Assembly: GCA_000320605.2 (NCBI GenBank)
Contig: KB445818.1
Location: 201,079 to 265,078, forward strand
DNA from: Gelatoporia subvermispora B
Lineage: Eukaryota; Basidiomycota; Agaricomycetes; Polyporales; Gelatoporiaceae
DNA length: 64,000 nucleotides
Direction: 5' to 3'
Of this stretch, positions 11,639 through 23,450 are shown piece by piece (within the stretch, counting starts at the first letter, position 1; every line of letters starts with the position of its first letter). The position numbers and the translations under genes are program-made. The notes beneath the pieces were generated by a model, which did not search any database, was not told where the DNA came from, and saw nothing but the letters and a program-made list of their open reading frames with translations.

Positions 11639-11703
11639 AACGTTCGCTATAGCGGTCATTCGGACAGCTGGCGTCGCTCTGCACTCACTGCGCGAATTGT
11701 ATC

Positions 11704-13490
11704 ATGGGAGAAAGTACAGGTCGGGCACTCTTCCCCATCTCCGATAACGCACTGACATCTCCGGCAGATCACGATGCAGGGGTTCTCGCGTGGTACAAAC
11801 GTACCTGCGAGTTCGCGGAGTCTAGGATCTGCGCCGACGCGGTGCGTGGCCTCCTCGGAGCCGTCAAGACCAAATATGAACTGCACGATCTGTATCGCGC
11901 GCGGCCAAATCTTGTCCGCCAGGTGTGACATACGTCCGCTGTGCATCGCGAATTTGCATATTAATCAATGACACGCATTTCCGAACCTGCCACCGGCGCT
12001 GATTGTGTACACCGCACAGCATGGTGCAGGCTTCTTCCCGACGCAGCTCACCTTCCGGCCGGACCTCGACGAGACGCTCGACGCGTTCCGCACAGCGCTC
12101 CGGTCCGAGCGCGACTTCCCGCGGCTGCTCGCGCTCGGGGGCGACGACGCGCAGCTGTTCGTGGATTACGTCGACCAGGTGCGCCCAGCCTGTCGTCAGG
12201 GAATTCCGGGCTAACGGGGCCTGCAGATGCTTGCGATCCTGGACCGGCGGGACGCGCTATGGCGTCTGGCGCTGGACGCGCTGCGGACGTTGTGCGCGCG
12301 GCACGAAGTGTGTCCTGCGTCACTCGTCCTTCCAGAGGGCGCGCTCGAGCGGCTCGGCGACGCGCCCATCGCAATGGGAGGTTTCGCAGACGTGTGGCAT
12401 GGGAAGGTGCACGACGCGGACGTCGCGATCAAGGTGTGGCGTCTCGGCGGGCACGGCGCCGATGTGCTCAAGGTGTGTATTAGCCTTCCTTACTGCGTTC
12501 TAGACCTTGGTGTATGTGCCAATGAGTCGCCGGGCTGATAGCGGTGACAGGACTTCTGCAAGGAGGCCGCGGTGCTGAAGTACCTGCGGCACCCCAATGT
12601 GACAAGGCTCGTGGGGGTCGAGACGACGGTGTTCCCGATGTGCCTCGTGTGCGAGTGGATGCCGCTAGGGACACTGAATTCCTTCCTCGAGCGGCACCCC
12701 GGCGCAAACAGGCTCGCGCTGGTCAGTATGGGTGCTCCGTCGCGCGCCGGTGCTTCCTCGTTGACACTCTTGCCTCTGGCAGCTCGTCGACGTCGCCGCC
12801 GGCTTGACATATCTGCACGCGCTGGACATCGTGCACGGTGATCTGAAGGGCGTGAGTTGGACCCGATTTTGTGTTTGTGCGTGCGTGGCGTGTCCTGACC
12901 GGGTTGCAATTTACGGCCGGGTGTATGTTGAGCAGGCGAACATCCTCATTAACGCGAGGCGGAGCGCGTGTCTTGCTGATTTCGGGCTCGCTGCTTTCAG
13001 CTACGAGAACAGAACGGCGTACATCCCTACGCGGTCTGTCAACGCGGGCACGACGCGCTGGATAGCGCCGGAGGTGATGGATCCGGAGGCGTTCGGCCTC
13101 GAGCGTGCGCGCGTGTCCAGAGAGAGCGACGTGTATGCCTTCGCGATGGTCATGTGGGAGGTGCGCTGGCATGCTTAGGGATCCTCTATTTGTAGATTTC
13201 TCTTACTGAAATCATGCCGCCAGGCATTCACGGGACGCGTGCCCTTTCCAAGCATACAGCGCGATGCGGCAGTCATGCACAAGGTCATCGGTGGCGGAAG
13301 ACCAACACGCCCGTTCCAAGCGACGGATTTGGGCCTGTCGGATGCGGTATGGGATATCGTTGAGCGCTGCTGGCAGGGAGACCGAGGCGCGCGACCTATT
13401 ATCTCGCAGGTGCGAGATCAGCTGGAGCAGGTCGTGGACGTAGTGGAGGATCTTGGTGCACCTCAGGAGTGGCCCCTCGATGTGGCATGA
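11704..13490 (+). CDS. TKL-like protein kinase, 451 aa, 7 exons
   Basis: Exons 11704-11922, 12020-12178, 12227-12472, 12551-12721, 12783-12851, 12936-13160, 13224-13490; every exon is a whole number of codons (all introns phase 0), which is unusual in this window. A ~175-residue N-terminal helical region of unknown type precedes a complete kinase domain: Gly-rich loop MGGFADVWHG, ATP-binding Lys in VAIKVW, catalytic loop HGDLKGANIL (HGD instead of HRD, common in fungal TKLs), metal-binding ADFGLA, APE in WIAPEVMD, ESDVYAFAMVMWE, and the closing RCWQGDRGARP. It is expected to be active toward Ser/Thr, with ATP as donor; substrates are unknown. Such kinases are greatly expanded in Agaricomycetes. 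Neighbour order (MLKL-like gene, hydrolase, kinase) hints at signalling or incompatibility functions, which is inference. Confidence 0.93.
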
Positions 13491-14189
13491 CTCGCGGCTG
13501 AGCGTACCTCATGACTGTTACATATTGCGAAATGTGGTAGCTATAATGTGTTGATTATAATTTGCATGTCTTAGAGCAAACGCTCTCGGACTACGATCTC
13601 CTGTGCCACATTTATCGGAATGGATGGATGAGAGACGGGAGACGGGAGACGGGGAATGTTGGTTAGCGTATCGAAAGTTCATGGAAAGAAGAAGGATATG
13701 ACGCGCTATGTGAACATCGGATATCTGGGGCGCACCCTCGACTATCCAAGTATGTTATGGAGTTCTCCACTACTTGTCACATTTCGTACGTCTTTGCGAA
13801 GACTGACACGCCGAAATCCGGCAGCGCAGTGGCAACCGAAATTGCTCAGCATGCAAACCAATAAGTGAAGGAGTCAAGAGATGAGCCTTTCAAAAGCTCC
13901 GGCGTCTTGATGATCATCCGGCAAATCCCGCGCTACACGTGGGGTCAGACGGGGTTGGTCCTCTCGCAAGTCTTCATTTTGACCTTCTACTGCTTCCACG
14001 CACGTTCGTCCATCGGGGTTTCTGCTACTGTTGTATCCTGAGATGGGCACTTGAATGAGGCACCACACTCGTGCATACACTCTGTTGAAAAAGCGACGAC
14101 ACCCATTCTCGACAGCACATGCACATAGTCATAATCGTACACCTCTGAAAGACAAATTCCTCAACAGTCGCTCGCTGTCCCTGGGTTGC
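13491..14189. other. intergenic; short (GAGACGG)n tract
   Basis: Converging 3' flanks of the kinase and the dehydrogenase. Three near-perfect GAGACGG units lie at about 13632-13654. No coding frame I can support. Confidence 0.5.
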
Positions 14190-15465
14190 TTATACAGTCT
14201 CCTGAGGTCGTGCTACGAGCTTCACGGCGCTCACTTGGTCCTTTTCCATTCTCTTCAGTCCCTCTGGGATCCCTGCCAGCCCGTTGGGGAGAAGCTCGAC
14301 TCGGTTTGGCTGTATACTTCATTAGCTGCGATGTCTGGCACGATCAGTTCGAAGGCGCACCTTAATTGCACCTTCCTCCAGCAGTGCGGTCAGCTTGGAA
14401 TACAGCGTTTGACCAGTCTTGCGTCGATCCGGAGCGTTCACGTTTCCAAAGACGTTCACGATTTGCTTGCCCGGTGCCGCGCTCTTCTTCGCTGCGTCAA
14501 TCTGATCAGGCAGCACCAAGACTAGGGTTCCTCCTGGAGCAACGATGTCGTACGCAGGATTCTGGGTAGAAGCGAGTGAGATTGCATCGTAGACGACTTC
14601 AACCACCGGTGCGATCTTCGCAACCTCGGCAACCAGCGCAGCTTCTGACAGGTTGCGATCCAGTACATGTGTTGCGCCAAAAGACTGAAGCAACTCCGTG
14701 TTCTTCAATGACGCGGTTGTGATGATCGAGGAGAAACCAGCGAGCTTAGCCAGCTGGATTGCTAAGCAGACGGTGAGCCGCTATGTGCTATCTGCGAGAT
14801 CAGAAAGTTCTGCGACTTACTGTATTGCCCCACAGAGCTTGCACCGCCGAAGATAACGATCGCCTTACCTGCATATTTGCCACGGCCGCCCTCCACCCAT
14901 GGAGGAAACAATTTAGCACTGCCCGCTGCGTACAGGTCAAACAGGCCCAATGCTGCTGTGGCGAGACCAAGGGGGATAGTCGCAGCCTCGTCAACCGTGA
15001 TGTTACTCGGAATCTGGAAACATGAGCTTTTGTACATTCACTAATGAGCGGCTGGAAACTACTCACCTTAGCAGTGACGTCAGCATTAGCTATGCCGTAC
15101 TGCTGGAACGTCGCTTGCGGGTTAACAAAGAACCCCTGGTAGACCCTAGAGCCGTTCCGAGTTAAGCATTTTGAAGTCACAACGGATATGTCATGGACCA
15201 CTTACACTTTGTCTCCCACAGCAAAGCCCTCCACGCCCTCGCCGATCGCATCCACCGTCCCCGCAGCGTCAGAACCCAAGATAGAAGGGAACTTCTCTAT
15301 GAACATGCCATAGACCTGTATCTTCCAGTCGACTGGATTTAGAGCAGTAGCTTCGATCTTGACGAGCAGTTGGCCCGGACCGGGAGTCGGCACCTCTACT
15401 GGGCCGACAATCCAGTTGCCGAACTTCTCTGGGAGTAGGAGGGCACTTTGTTGAGTTAGGGCCAT
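14190..15465 (-). CDS. zinc-type alcohol dehydrogenase-like (MDR) oxidoreductase, 350 aa, 5 exons
   Basis: Exons (minus): 15465-15206, 15145-15067, 15013-14821, 14761-14361, 14309-14190, with consistent phases. It has the medium-chain dehydrogenase/reductase layout: N-terminal GroES-like fold with PGPGQLLVKIEATALNPVDWK and LGSDAAGTV, then a Rossmann domain with FGGASSVGQY as the NADPH-binding turn, LLQSFGATHVLDR, and a C-terminal substrate lobe ending LPNGLAGIPEGLKRM. The structural and catalytic zinc-ligand Cys cluster of true alcohol dehydrogenases is absent, so it fits the zinc-independent enoyl/quinone reductase branch (ToxD-like annotations). Likely reaction: NADPH-dependent reduction of an activated C=C bond in a cytosolic substrate. 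The length matches the family. A trans-ER role beside a biosynthetic cluster is possible, but no polyketide synthase is in view. Confidence 0.93.
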
Positions 15466-18400
15466 GTTGGTTGCCTGCGTGGGTCTCGCTATGTAGATTA
15501 GGACATTCCCAGTCGTGCATATCCTCATACATATACTCTTGGCCAAGATCGCTTATCGTGACGACTGGTCAGTTCTAGAGGCTTGTCTGAGTAATCTCGA
15601 GGCCCCGCCACGGGCGCCGTTCCGTTTCCGTCGTCTCACGCTGACCAGAACGTGTATCCATGGAGTTCACATGGGCCTTTTGAGCAGGGTGAGCTATTCA
15701 TCCACTCATGAGAGACTCTTGTCGAAAGTTCGACATCCTGTGTCGTTTTCGCGACGACTGCTGCTGATGTCAGGTAACACTATAGATAGTGCTGTCCTTG
15801 CGTATACTGTCATGGCCCGCCATCCATGCTCTGTCTGACGACATCGATCGTAGAAGAGCCTAGTGTAGTGAGTCCTGGGAACGAAGTGAACTAGGTCTTG
15901 GGACCCGGTAATGTTTGAAGCGTGACGTCACTTTTGTAACAAGTTGTTTCTTATCTTTGTTAATGAATGGTGCTTACCTTTCTCCTTATTAGTATGGGCG
16001 TTTGCTGGCTGACTCCGAGTGAGTGACGGTAACATCGCGATTTGCTTGTTCGGTAACTCCGCTCGAAAATGGGTGCAAATAGCTCTGTAAGCGCCCGTTT
16101 TGCTAGGCCGAGGCCGACAAAACTGAAGCGGACGCTTTGATTTTGGCGGAGTCGGCCTTGCGAAGCGGAGTTACCGAACAGGCCCTTATCCTGTCCAGCG
16201 AGAATCCGATGCCAGTATCTTGTGAACAGAACACCAGGTTGTGTGAGGGTACATGACATAAGGATCGGGTTTCCATGTGGGCACCGATGTGCGATTTACC
16301 AGTGATGAGAACGCTGCAAATGCAGAATGTTCTAGAACGTTGGAGCCCACGCATTTTGTTGGAAATGCCTAGCGGAGCACTCGAGTGGGTATTATGAGTG
16401 TGATGACCCCTGTCGATGATGCCGCAGCAGGCAAACAAGGGATGTCAATTGCCAAGGCCGGGTGTTGCAAATGAGCTGCAATCGCAATATGCTCGCTTAC
16501 TACACTAGGGGCTCTATTCATGGGTATGCGATCCTTCAGCCATTCGAATCACAATCAGAGATGTAAACATTCGAATAACAAAGGTGTATGTAATCTTGGA
16601 GGTCCGGAAGCAAGGATCGCCGACCAGTGGAATTGCGACGGCGTTTCCGGGAACTAGTCACTCAGTACATTTTTCAGTACATGATGTTAACATCGGAGAT
16701 GGTCATTCTTCACATAGAATATGACACACGCCAACGCATCATGGTGCTCTCGTATTTCGAGTACGAAATCTCCGACTCTGAGACCAAAGTATATTTGAAT
16801 ATGTTCTCGCGGAATATTGGACTGACATGCTCAGTCTTGACAAGGCGGGCTTAGAGAAGGTCTGGTAATCGGAGAAGCTCTCTTTAAATTCATCACTGAT
16901 TGAATAGCCCGGGTAGCTGAATTATTGCATGTGAGGCGTTGTAGGGCCGAGCGACTCATTAGCAGACCTCGAAAACCAAACATCAAAGCTATGTCGAAGA
17001 TCTGGTCTCCGCAGTCGCCGTTAGGGCTTTATGTTCTCGCTGACGGAAAATGAATACATGCATGAGACCTTGGAGAATACTCCATCGAGGGTGATTATCC
17101 CGCGAACCACTTGGTTTTCGCCCATATTCTACGTTACACCACCCTGCTCTGAGCTTTAGCTGTATAACTGTACTTACTGATCATATTCACTGCAGCGTCA
17201 CACCGTTCACACCATCAACCATAGTAGTCCTGTCACCTTCGTACAGACACAGTCAACACCACTCAGTGTATTAGATGACGTGCCTTTGTTCATAGCGCAA
17301 CAAGATACATGCACAGAAACTAAGTTCCCGGCAGGTTCTACACTTGGTCGAGATTCGTGGAGACAACCTGTCTGATGTCGCGTTGGCTATGGACACTGGA
17401 TCATCTGATCATATCCCAATGGCTGACTCACATCGATTTCACAGTTCTTTCTTCGAGAGAGTGAACATAGGGACGTATAACTTCCGGGCCGTATTTGTTT
17501 GGCCCAAAGGCCTTGACTTGACGCCAACTATGGCGCCTCCTTTCATTCGATGGCGCTTTATTGGGTAACAGCGTTATTTGATGCAGGACGAGCGATGCGC
17601 TCTCCACCTCACGGGCCGAAAGGCCCATGTGAATTTTAGCGTGGTGAGATTCTGACATCATCGAACCAGTAGACCTTACAGACATCTACCGAGACTTCTT
17701 CACGCGGGTCGATTCCTTGCACCAAGATCTGACCATGCCCTACTCATGTTGGCGCCTCAAACCTGTACATATCCGACTGTTCAAACTGTCACCGCGTGGG
17801 TGAAATCTGTAATTCTGAAGCCGTGTCATCGAGGCAAATCTCTTGTCCACTCTATTAATTTCCGATCTGTTGTGGACTGTTGCAGCACACGGTGCGTCTC
17901 CCCAGTGTGTCGTTCAGCATCCTGCAATCAGCCTCATACAACAGGCGCGATACTTCATCTGGCTCAAGAAATGTGCTGCATATGACTATGCCGTGGCGTC
18001 TAGTACGCATCCTGTAAACTATGCGGGCGCTTTCAGATCGACTCGACGATATCCCCGAACCGCGAACATCCGCGCGTGTGTCATGGGCTTTTTGCGCCCA
18101 TGAGCTAGATGACCGCTCTCGGATGCTGCAACCGTCATGGACTATGGTTCCTGTCTGTGTTTACCTGTCACAGGCTGGATTGTTCAGAAATACGGCGGCG
18201 TCACCACATGAAGTGCCGTCAATCAAGGGTGCATTGCCTTTCGGGTCGGTCTTTGCAGAGACAGAGCCGCCCGACGGCGGTGGTATGAGCAAGTCGCAGG
18301 GGAATCATGTCACTGTAGCGGTGTGAGCAATACTTCTTCCACGCCGAGGCTCTGTGAATCATTGGCGGACTACAGAGCTCCGACACTGAAGCTTGATGGA

Positions 18401-19263
18401 CTATGGCTTTCTGACTCACACGAATGGGTGCTAAGGGACTGCTACCTTGAAGATGCCACCGTCGCAAGTCTATCAGTCAATATCAGAACCGACATGTGAC
18501 TATGCAGCTATGCCTGACCCTTGTACTCCTTTCTGAAAAGATCAGATTGGTGTGAAGGTTATTTAGCTGGCTGGTCTCATCATCCACTGAGCCTACCTGT
18601 CATGTCCCGAAATAAATATCATAGAGCACGGTGAACACAGAACTGTACTGACCGCGGCCAAGTCTACGGAGGACTACAAGGTCGTGTGCTTGTACCGCAC
18701 TCTTTCTCCGGATGATAGTCGGAGCCATGGTAGTTTAGCGCTAGCTACAACATATTGCTACAAGTAGCCCCGGTTCGGGGATACTCGAAACGCGAATTGT
18801 GAATGTTAAGAGTTCATTGATCGTCAATTGAACGATATGCCAACACGACTTCTGTACGTGCTCCGACCGATAAGTTCGCATCGCCGGCCAGGCGTTAGGG
18901 AGCTGAGTTCGGCTCCCGAATGCCGTGTTCAGCGTGACATACACTTTCGATGATATTGCGAGGAATCCATGTCGGATCGTGTCTCATTCTGTCGCTGATC
19001 ACGGCGGAAATGACCCGTTCGCTCTTGCTCAGGTATAGTGCACCCAAGAAGCCCATTACTGATGAATGGAGCCTGAATCACCACCACGTCAAACATGAGT
19101 GGTATAAAAACCCTAAAGGTCTATCCTTGAAATGCAGACATCCTCAATCCTCGACTGCATTGCACTTGTGGACTTCATTCGACAAGTCAACCGAGACAGT
19201 CATCCCTTAGGAAACCGCTTTATCTGATCTATCCCATTCAACATTGAGGATCATTTCTGCGCA
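15466..19263. other. 3.8 kb without a supportable gene (contains one MITE-like element)
   Basis: Only short scattered frames on both strands, none with recognisable domains or a clean exon chain. One frame near 17370 contains MDTGSSD, reminiscent of an aspartic-protease active site, but nothing around it fits that family. The DNA is less GC-rich than the flanking genes. The stretch just before 19264 is presumably the terpene synthase promoter. Confidence 0.45.
16044..16183. mobile_element. candidate 140-bp MITE with 20-bp terminal inverted repeats
   Basis: The left end GCTTGTTCGGTAACTCCGCT (16044-16063) and the right end (16164-16183) are inverted copies with a single mismatch. The interior is GC-rich and non-coding. 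No clear target-site duplication is visible directly outside the arms, so the exact ends may be a few bases off. Size and structure fit a small non-autonomous DNA transposon; a second copy was not noticed in the window. Confidence 0.5.
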
Positions 19264-20370
19264 ATGTCGTCCCCCGAGCATGTCAGTGACAGCGTCCATT
19301 TACTCATTCCCTGAATAAATTCTGACTATCTTACTATATAGGCAATTAAGGACAGTGTTAAGAACGCCCTCGACTACTTCTTGACCAAGCTTGAGGTGGA
19401 GATACCTACCTATGAGCGCGACACGGCTCTCGAACGTCGGGTGGATGAGATTATTCGGTCCTACCCCGGCGCAAAGCCGACCCACCCACACATCGTTACA
19501 GCCATCGTCATCGCCATCACCGGATACCAGCACATCCAGAGTTTCGACGCAAAGGTTCTCATCGCCGTGTATACCGCCATCGCAACCACGCTCGACTCGC
19601 CCGAAGTTCTCGATTCACTCGCGTCTCGTGATTTTCACCGTAGATTCTGTGCCGGCGCTGCCCAGCACGACGATGATATGCTTGGACAACTCGCCAGATT
19701 GATGGTCACGTTCTGGGACCACTACCCGCGATACGCCGCCAGCTCAGCAATGGCCTCTACGCTGGAATTCGTTAACATCTCCATCTTAGAAAACACCTCT
19801 CACGGCATGATCATGTCTTCTGACAGCCTGCCATTCATCGAATATCGCCGGGCGAAGAGCGGGATCCCGGAAGCCTATGCGGCGTTCATTTGGGAGCGGA
19901 GTAAGTTCCCTGATGAGAAAATCTACCTTCAGGCCGTACCGTGCGTGTTCCGCTCGGGAAGTGACCCAAGGAGTAACGCTGATTCACGTATCATTAACTT
20001 TTTAGGGACGCCATGCTATACATAGACTATGTGAAGTAAGTTGCATTGCGCGCGACAGGTGGACGTTGTTTGACGTACTTTCTTCAGTGATATCATGTCA
20101 TTCTATAAGGAGGAGTCCTCCAACGAGGAAGGCACCTATCTCAGGGACCGTGCTCGCGCCACTGGGAAGACCCCGCTGGAAGCTCTTTACGAGCTCATTG
20201 ATGAGGTTGTTACCGCGGCCAATCGTGCCCGCAAGATTCTTGGTGAAGGTCCTGCTAGGGAGGCTTGGGAATGTTTCATGAAGGGCTACATTGCCTTCCA
20301 TACCAGTAGCCCCAGATATCGCCTCCATGAGATCATGGACGTGCATTACATCATGACGACTGGTGCATGA
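19264..20370 (+). CDS. trichodiene-synthase-like sesquiterpene synthase, 309 aa, 4 exons
   Basis: Exons 19264-19281, 19342-19940, 20006-20035, 20088-20370; a 30-nt exon 3 joins in frame to form the diagnostic NSE motif. The family cyclises farnesyl diphosphate with Mg2+ in the cytosol. The second metal site is intact: YIDYVNDIMSFYKEE matches ND-x(2)-S-x(3)-E, and the upstream Arg and downstream RARKIL helix fit the Tri5 fold. The first metal site, normally D-D-x-x-D/E, reads LDSPEVLDS here, so its second Asp is Ser, while a second D(S) follows six residues later. At 309 aa it is shorter than ascomycete Tri5 (~380) but close to basidiomycete relatives. No P450 or transporter is directly adjacent; the nearest P450 is 20 kb away. 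The product is unknown. Confidence 0.88.
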
Positions 20371-21252
20371 GCAGATAGACACCGCGGTACATCGATCAAT
20401 GTTTCCTCACAGATTTCGTCGAATCTCTTCCGATGCTAGTATAGCTAAATATCGGGCTTTGGATGTTTGCATGTTGGCCGTTGAATATAGCTTGACTGAA
20501 CGACCTATCACCGTTGGAGATATGATCATCTTGCGGGAATTGAAATATGGGATAGATTAGGTGATCAGTTCACCTTCACGCACTGCGAGGCTGGAACAGA
20601 TTGCTTGTATGTCTTGGTAGACAGCCTGTCTATTGTGAAGGAATCCGACAGGCACCTGGCAGAGCTCTTTGTTCTGCACATGTAAGTCACAATGATGCGC
20701 CGGGCCGATGGCTCAACAGATGCGTACCTCCGCAATCCGCATGTTCCATTGACATTGGAGCATTGCGGCCCGTGTGTCAACTGTGTCAGATAATCACACG
20801 TCTGCGTTCCCGCCTGGCATCTTGACCGGCTCCAAGAATTCAGTCATCCATTCATCAACACTGTGACCTTGTATACTGCTGGGAGTACACACATGAGGGC
20901 TTCCATGAGTCCTCAATAAGCTTGGTACAAGGTTATTGGAAGCAACGATGACCTCGTGTGGTCTCCCTACCATGTATTTCGGCGCCTGATAGAGGGCACG
21001 TATCATTCCCGAGTCCATATGAGTTGCAACCTTCGGCCGAGAGCCGGATGTAATCCCCGCTGAGCCAGTACAGCCTACCAATGTCCGCCGCAGTGCGGCT
21101 CGTGGAACGACAAGGTACATATCAGCGATAATTCTGAATCAGACCAGCGGGGAATGATGCATAGGCTGAAGCCTCAAGGCGAATTCGTTAGCGCTTGAAC
21201 TGTCTCTGCGTCAACGATTCCACCGTTACTAAACTCAAAGAACTCACTGCCA
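20371..21252. other. intergenic, nothing recognised
   Basis: Short frames on both strands only. A 108-codon minus frame (20794-21120) has no recognisable domain and lacks a supporting exon structure. Confidence 0.45.
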
Positions 21253-22397
21253 ATGTTTTGGTTGACTTCGATCGTGTTGACATTCTCACTAGGACGACTC
21301 TCTGCATGCGGGGCTGTATCAGAAGGCGGGGCTTGTTCAACGAAGAACGACCGTATCGACCCTAATACGCGCAAGTTCATGAGCGACTGCAACGACCAGA
21401 CCTACTGCAACGCAATGACAAACGGGACTTGTCAAGCACGACAATGTCGCAAGGACGAGTTCCCTTTCGGGTACGGGCTGGGAGATACGATCCCTCCGCT
21501 ATGTTCACGGGGAAGCTTCTGTCCTGATTCCGGGAGTGGATGTCAGCCGCTCCGTCAAGCTGGTCAGTCCTGCGAGCTTAACCGCGACGATCAGTGTGCC
21601 CCGGCGCCCAACTGGCAGCAGCTTGCAAGCAGTCAGAACACCGATGGATCTCTCTGTCTTCAAACCACCTGTATGTCAGTACCTTCCACTACTGAAAGCA
21701 CCTGAACGACAAATGTTGACTGGGATCTCATGCTTGGTCCTAGCTTTGCAAATGCTAGCATCGGACAGAGCTGCATCATCGATGAAACGACATACATTGA
21801 TACTGGCGCAGGCGGGCAACAGTACAGCAACGTGATAGTCCGCCACAACTGCGAAACACCTCATCTGTATTGTGATCGCACCCACTTGCAGTGTTTCAAG
21901 GCTAAGCCAATTGGCATATCATGCAGCTCAGACGAGGAATGCTCATCGGTGGGACATCTACTCTCGGCTAGAGCGGTCATCCATGGCGACGTTAATGCGG
22001 CTCGTAGTTGAATTGTAATAGTGGTGTCTGCTCCGACCCCCCAGGAACGCCCTTGCAGGTTGCCCCATGGCAATACGCTGCAATCTCGTCCGGAGTTTTT
22101 GCGGGTCCGTGTCCTTCAGATATTTCAGTTTGACTTTCGATGCAGACGTCAGAACTTACCTGAATCTTGGGCAGCGATGATTACCATTTTGACTTTGCTC
22201 ATTCTGGTACATAAGCGGCTACGCCTAAGGCACTACCGTGCCGTACGCGAGTACTACGATGAACAGCTAAGGTGAGGAGCGCACAATTCACATAAAAGCT
22301 ACCCTGACTCGTAGATTGCAGCTTACGCGAGTCTCTGGTGGCCTTACATGCGGCGGCGGCGGAGAGGTACTCTGTAAAGTCTGCGAAAGGCCGGTGA
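21253..22397 (+). CDS. secreted or type I membrane Cys-rich protein, ~302 aa, 5 exons
   Basis: Exons 21253-21674, 21744-21948, 22008-22094, 22153-22271, 22322-22397. Total length is a multiple of three; the third junction uses a weak GTTTTT donor and is the least certain. Residues 1-22 are a hydrophobic signal peptide. A Cys-rich ectodomain follows (TYCNAMTNGTCQARQCRKDE, SFCPDSGSGCQPL, GQSCELNRDDQCAP, GQSCIID, CDRTHLQCFKAKPIGISC, GVCSDPPG). A membrane span near residue 250 (AAMITILTLLILV) is followed by a basic stop-transfer HKRLRLRHYR and a short tail with REYYDEQ. This layout resembles a family I remember as conserved in Agaricomycetes and uncharacterised. Spacing of the Cys pairs suggests several small disulfide-bonded modules. 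It presumably sits in the plasma membrane or secretory pathway; ligand and role are unknown. Confidence 0.82.
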
Positions 22398-22674
22398 CAT
22401 AGCATGGCTTCGGGATCTCAGTCCATTTGTACCCATATTGTACTTGATAAACGAGTTCCTTGGAGGCATGATACTGGTCAGGAGCCCGCGAGCCTATGGA
22501 AGTTGACGTGATGTCATAGCAGAATGTCAATGTGGAGGATAGTTTTAACGAGTTGAAACCCACGGGCGCTAATAGGGTTATTACTTCCCTCGCCGCTCGC
22601 ATCAACCGGCTGCAATAGCCTCTCGCTTTGATCCCAATTCTGGTTTTGGATCACACTGCCTTGATCTCTCAAAA

Positions 22675-23450
22675 ATGAGCGTATCTAGACCTTTCAGAGC
22701 GACAGACTTGTTCAAATTCAACCATATGTGAGTCTCATCGGCTCGCTGCAGTGTACGGTCAACTGAGGTCTATCCCCAAGTAACCTCGACATCTGGACGG
22801 AGACCGTACGCCCCTACGTTCCCCCTCCTCGCCACTGTCAATAACGTGCACGTAACAGTATGGTATTAGCTTCTACTTAAACTACCTTTCACGATGGCCC
22901 GACCTGTGCATCGCCGAGGAGTCACCAAATGGCCGGATGATGGGCTACAGCAAGTCTTCCGCTCTATCTCCTTCCGAACGCAGTTCTCTTAGGACGCCCC
23001 ATTGCAGTCATTGGCAAAGCTGAAGGCACCGGTGCAGAATGGCACGGACACGTCACCGCCCTCACTGTCGCCCCAGAGTACCGGCGCCTGTCGCTCGCCC
23101 GCAAGCTCGTCCACGTCCTCGAGCACGTATCAGACGAAGCGTACCGGGGCTTCTTCGTTGACCTCTACGTGCGCTGTACGAACTACACCGCCATCAGCAT
23201 GTACGAGGGCTTCGGGTACAGCGTGTACAGGCGCGTGAGAGAATACTACGGAAGCCTTGGGAAGGGCCGAAACGCAAAAGACGAAGAGGATGCCTTTGGT
23301 GGGTTCATTGCCTCCTTCTGTCATAAATGAATCCGGGTTTCACCTTGAAAACATACAGACATGAGAAAACCTTTGTCTCGGGACCCTCTGCGCCGGTCGG
23401 TGCGGACCAATGGACGAGAGTTCATCGTCAGCGCACATGATGTATCATAG
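22675..23450 (+). CDS. naa20: N-alpha-acetyltransferase 20, NatB catalytic subunit, 183 aa
   Basis: Exons 22675-22727, 22781-22805, 22859-22949, 23008-23298, 23359-23450; phases agree. NatB acetylates the N-terminus of proteins starting Met-Asp, Met-Glu, Met-Asn or Met-Gln, on the ribosome, together with the auxiliary subunit Naa25 (not in the window). The whole GNAT fold is present: DLFKFNHINLDIWTETYG, FYLNYLSRWPDLC, GKAEGTGAEWHGHVTALTVA, the acetyl-CoA loop RRLSLARKL (RxxGxA-type), FFVDLYVR, MYEGFGYSVYR and the conserved tail DMRKPLSRD. Length and residue order match the family closely. Intron 3 starts with GC rather than GT (GCAAGT at 22950), a minor but accepted donor class. Naa20 is normally an essential-class single-copy gene. 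Confidence 0.96.

Noticed and set aside
17344..17568. Frame containing MDTGSSD, like an aspartic-protease active site
   Set aside because: Nothing before or after it fits a pepsin fold, there is no second DTG, and no exon chain could be built; most likely chance.
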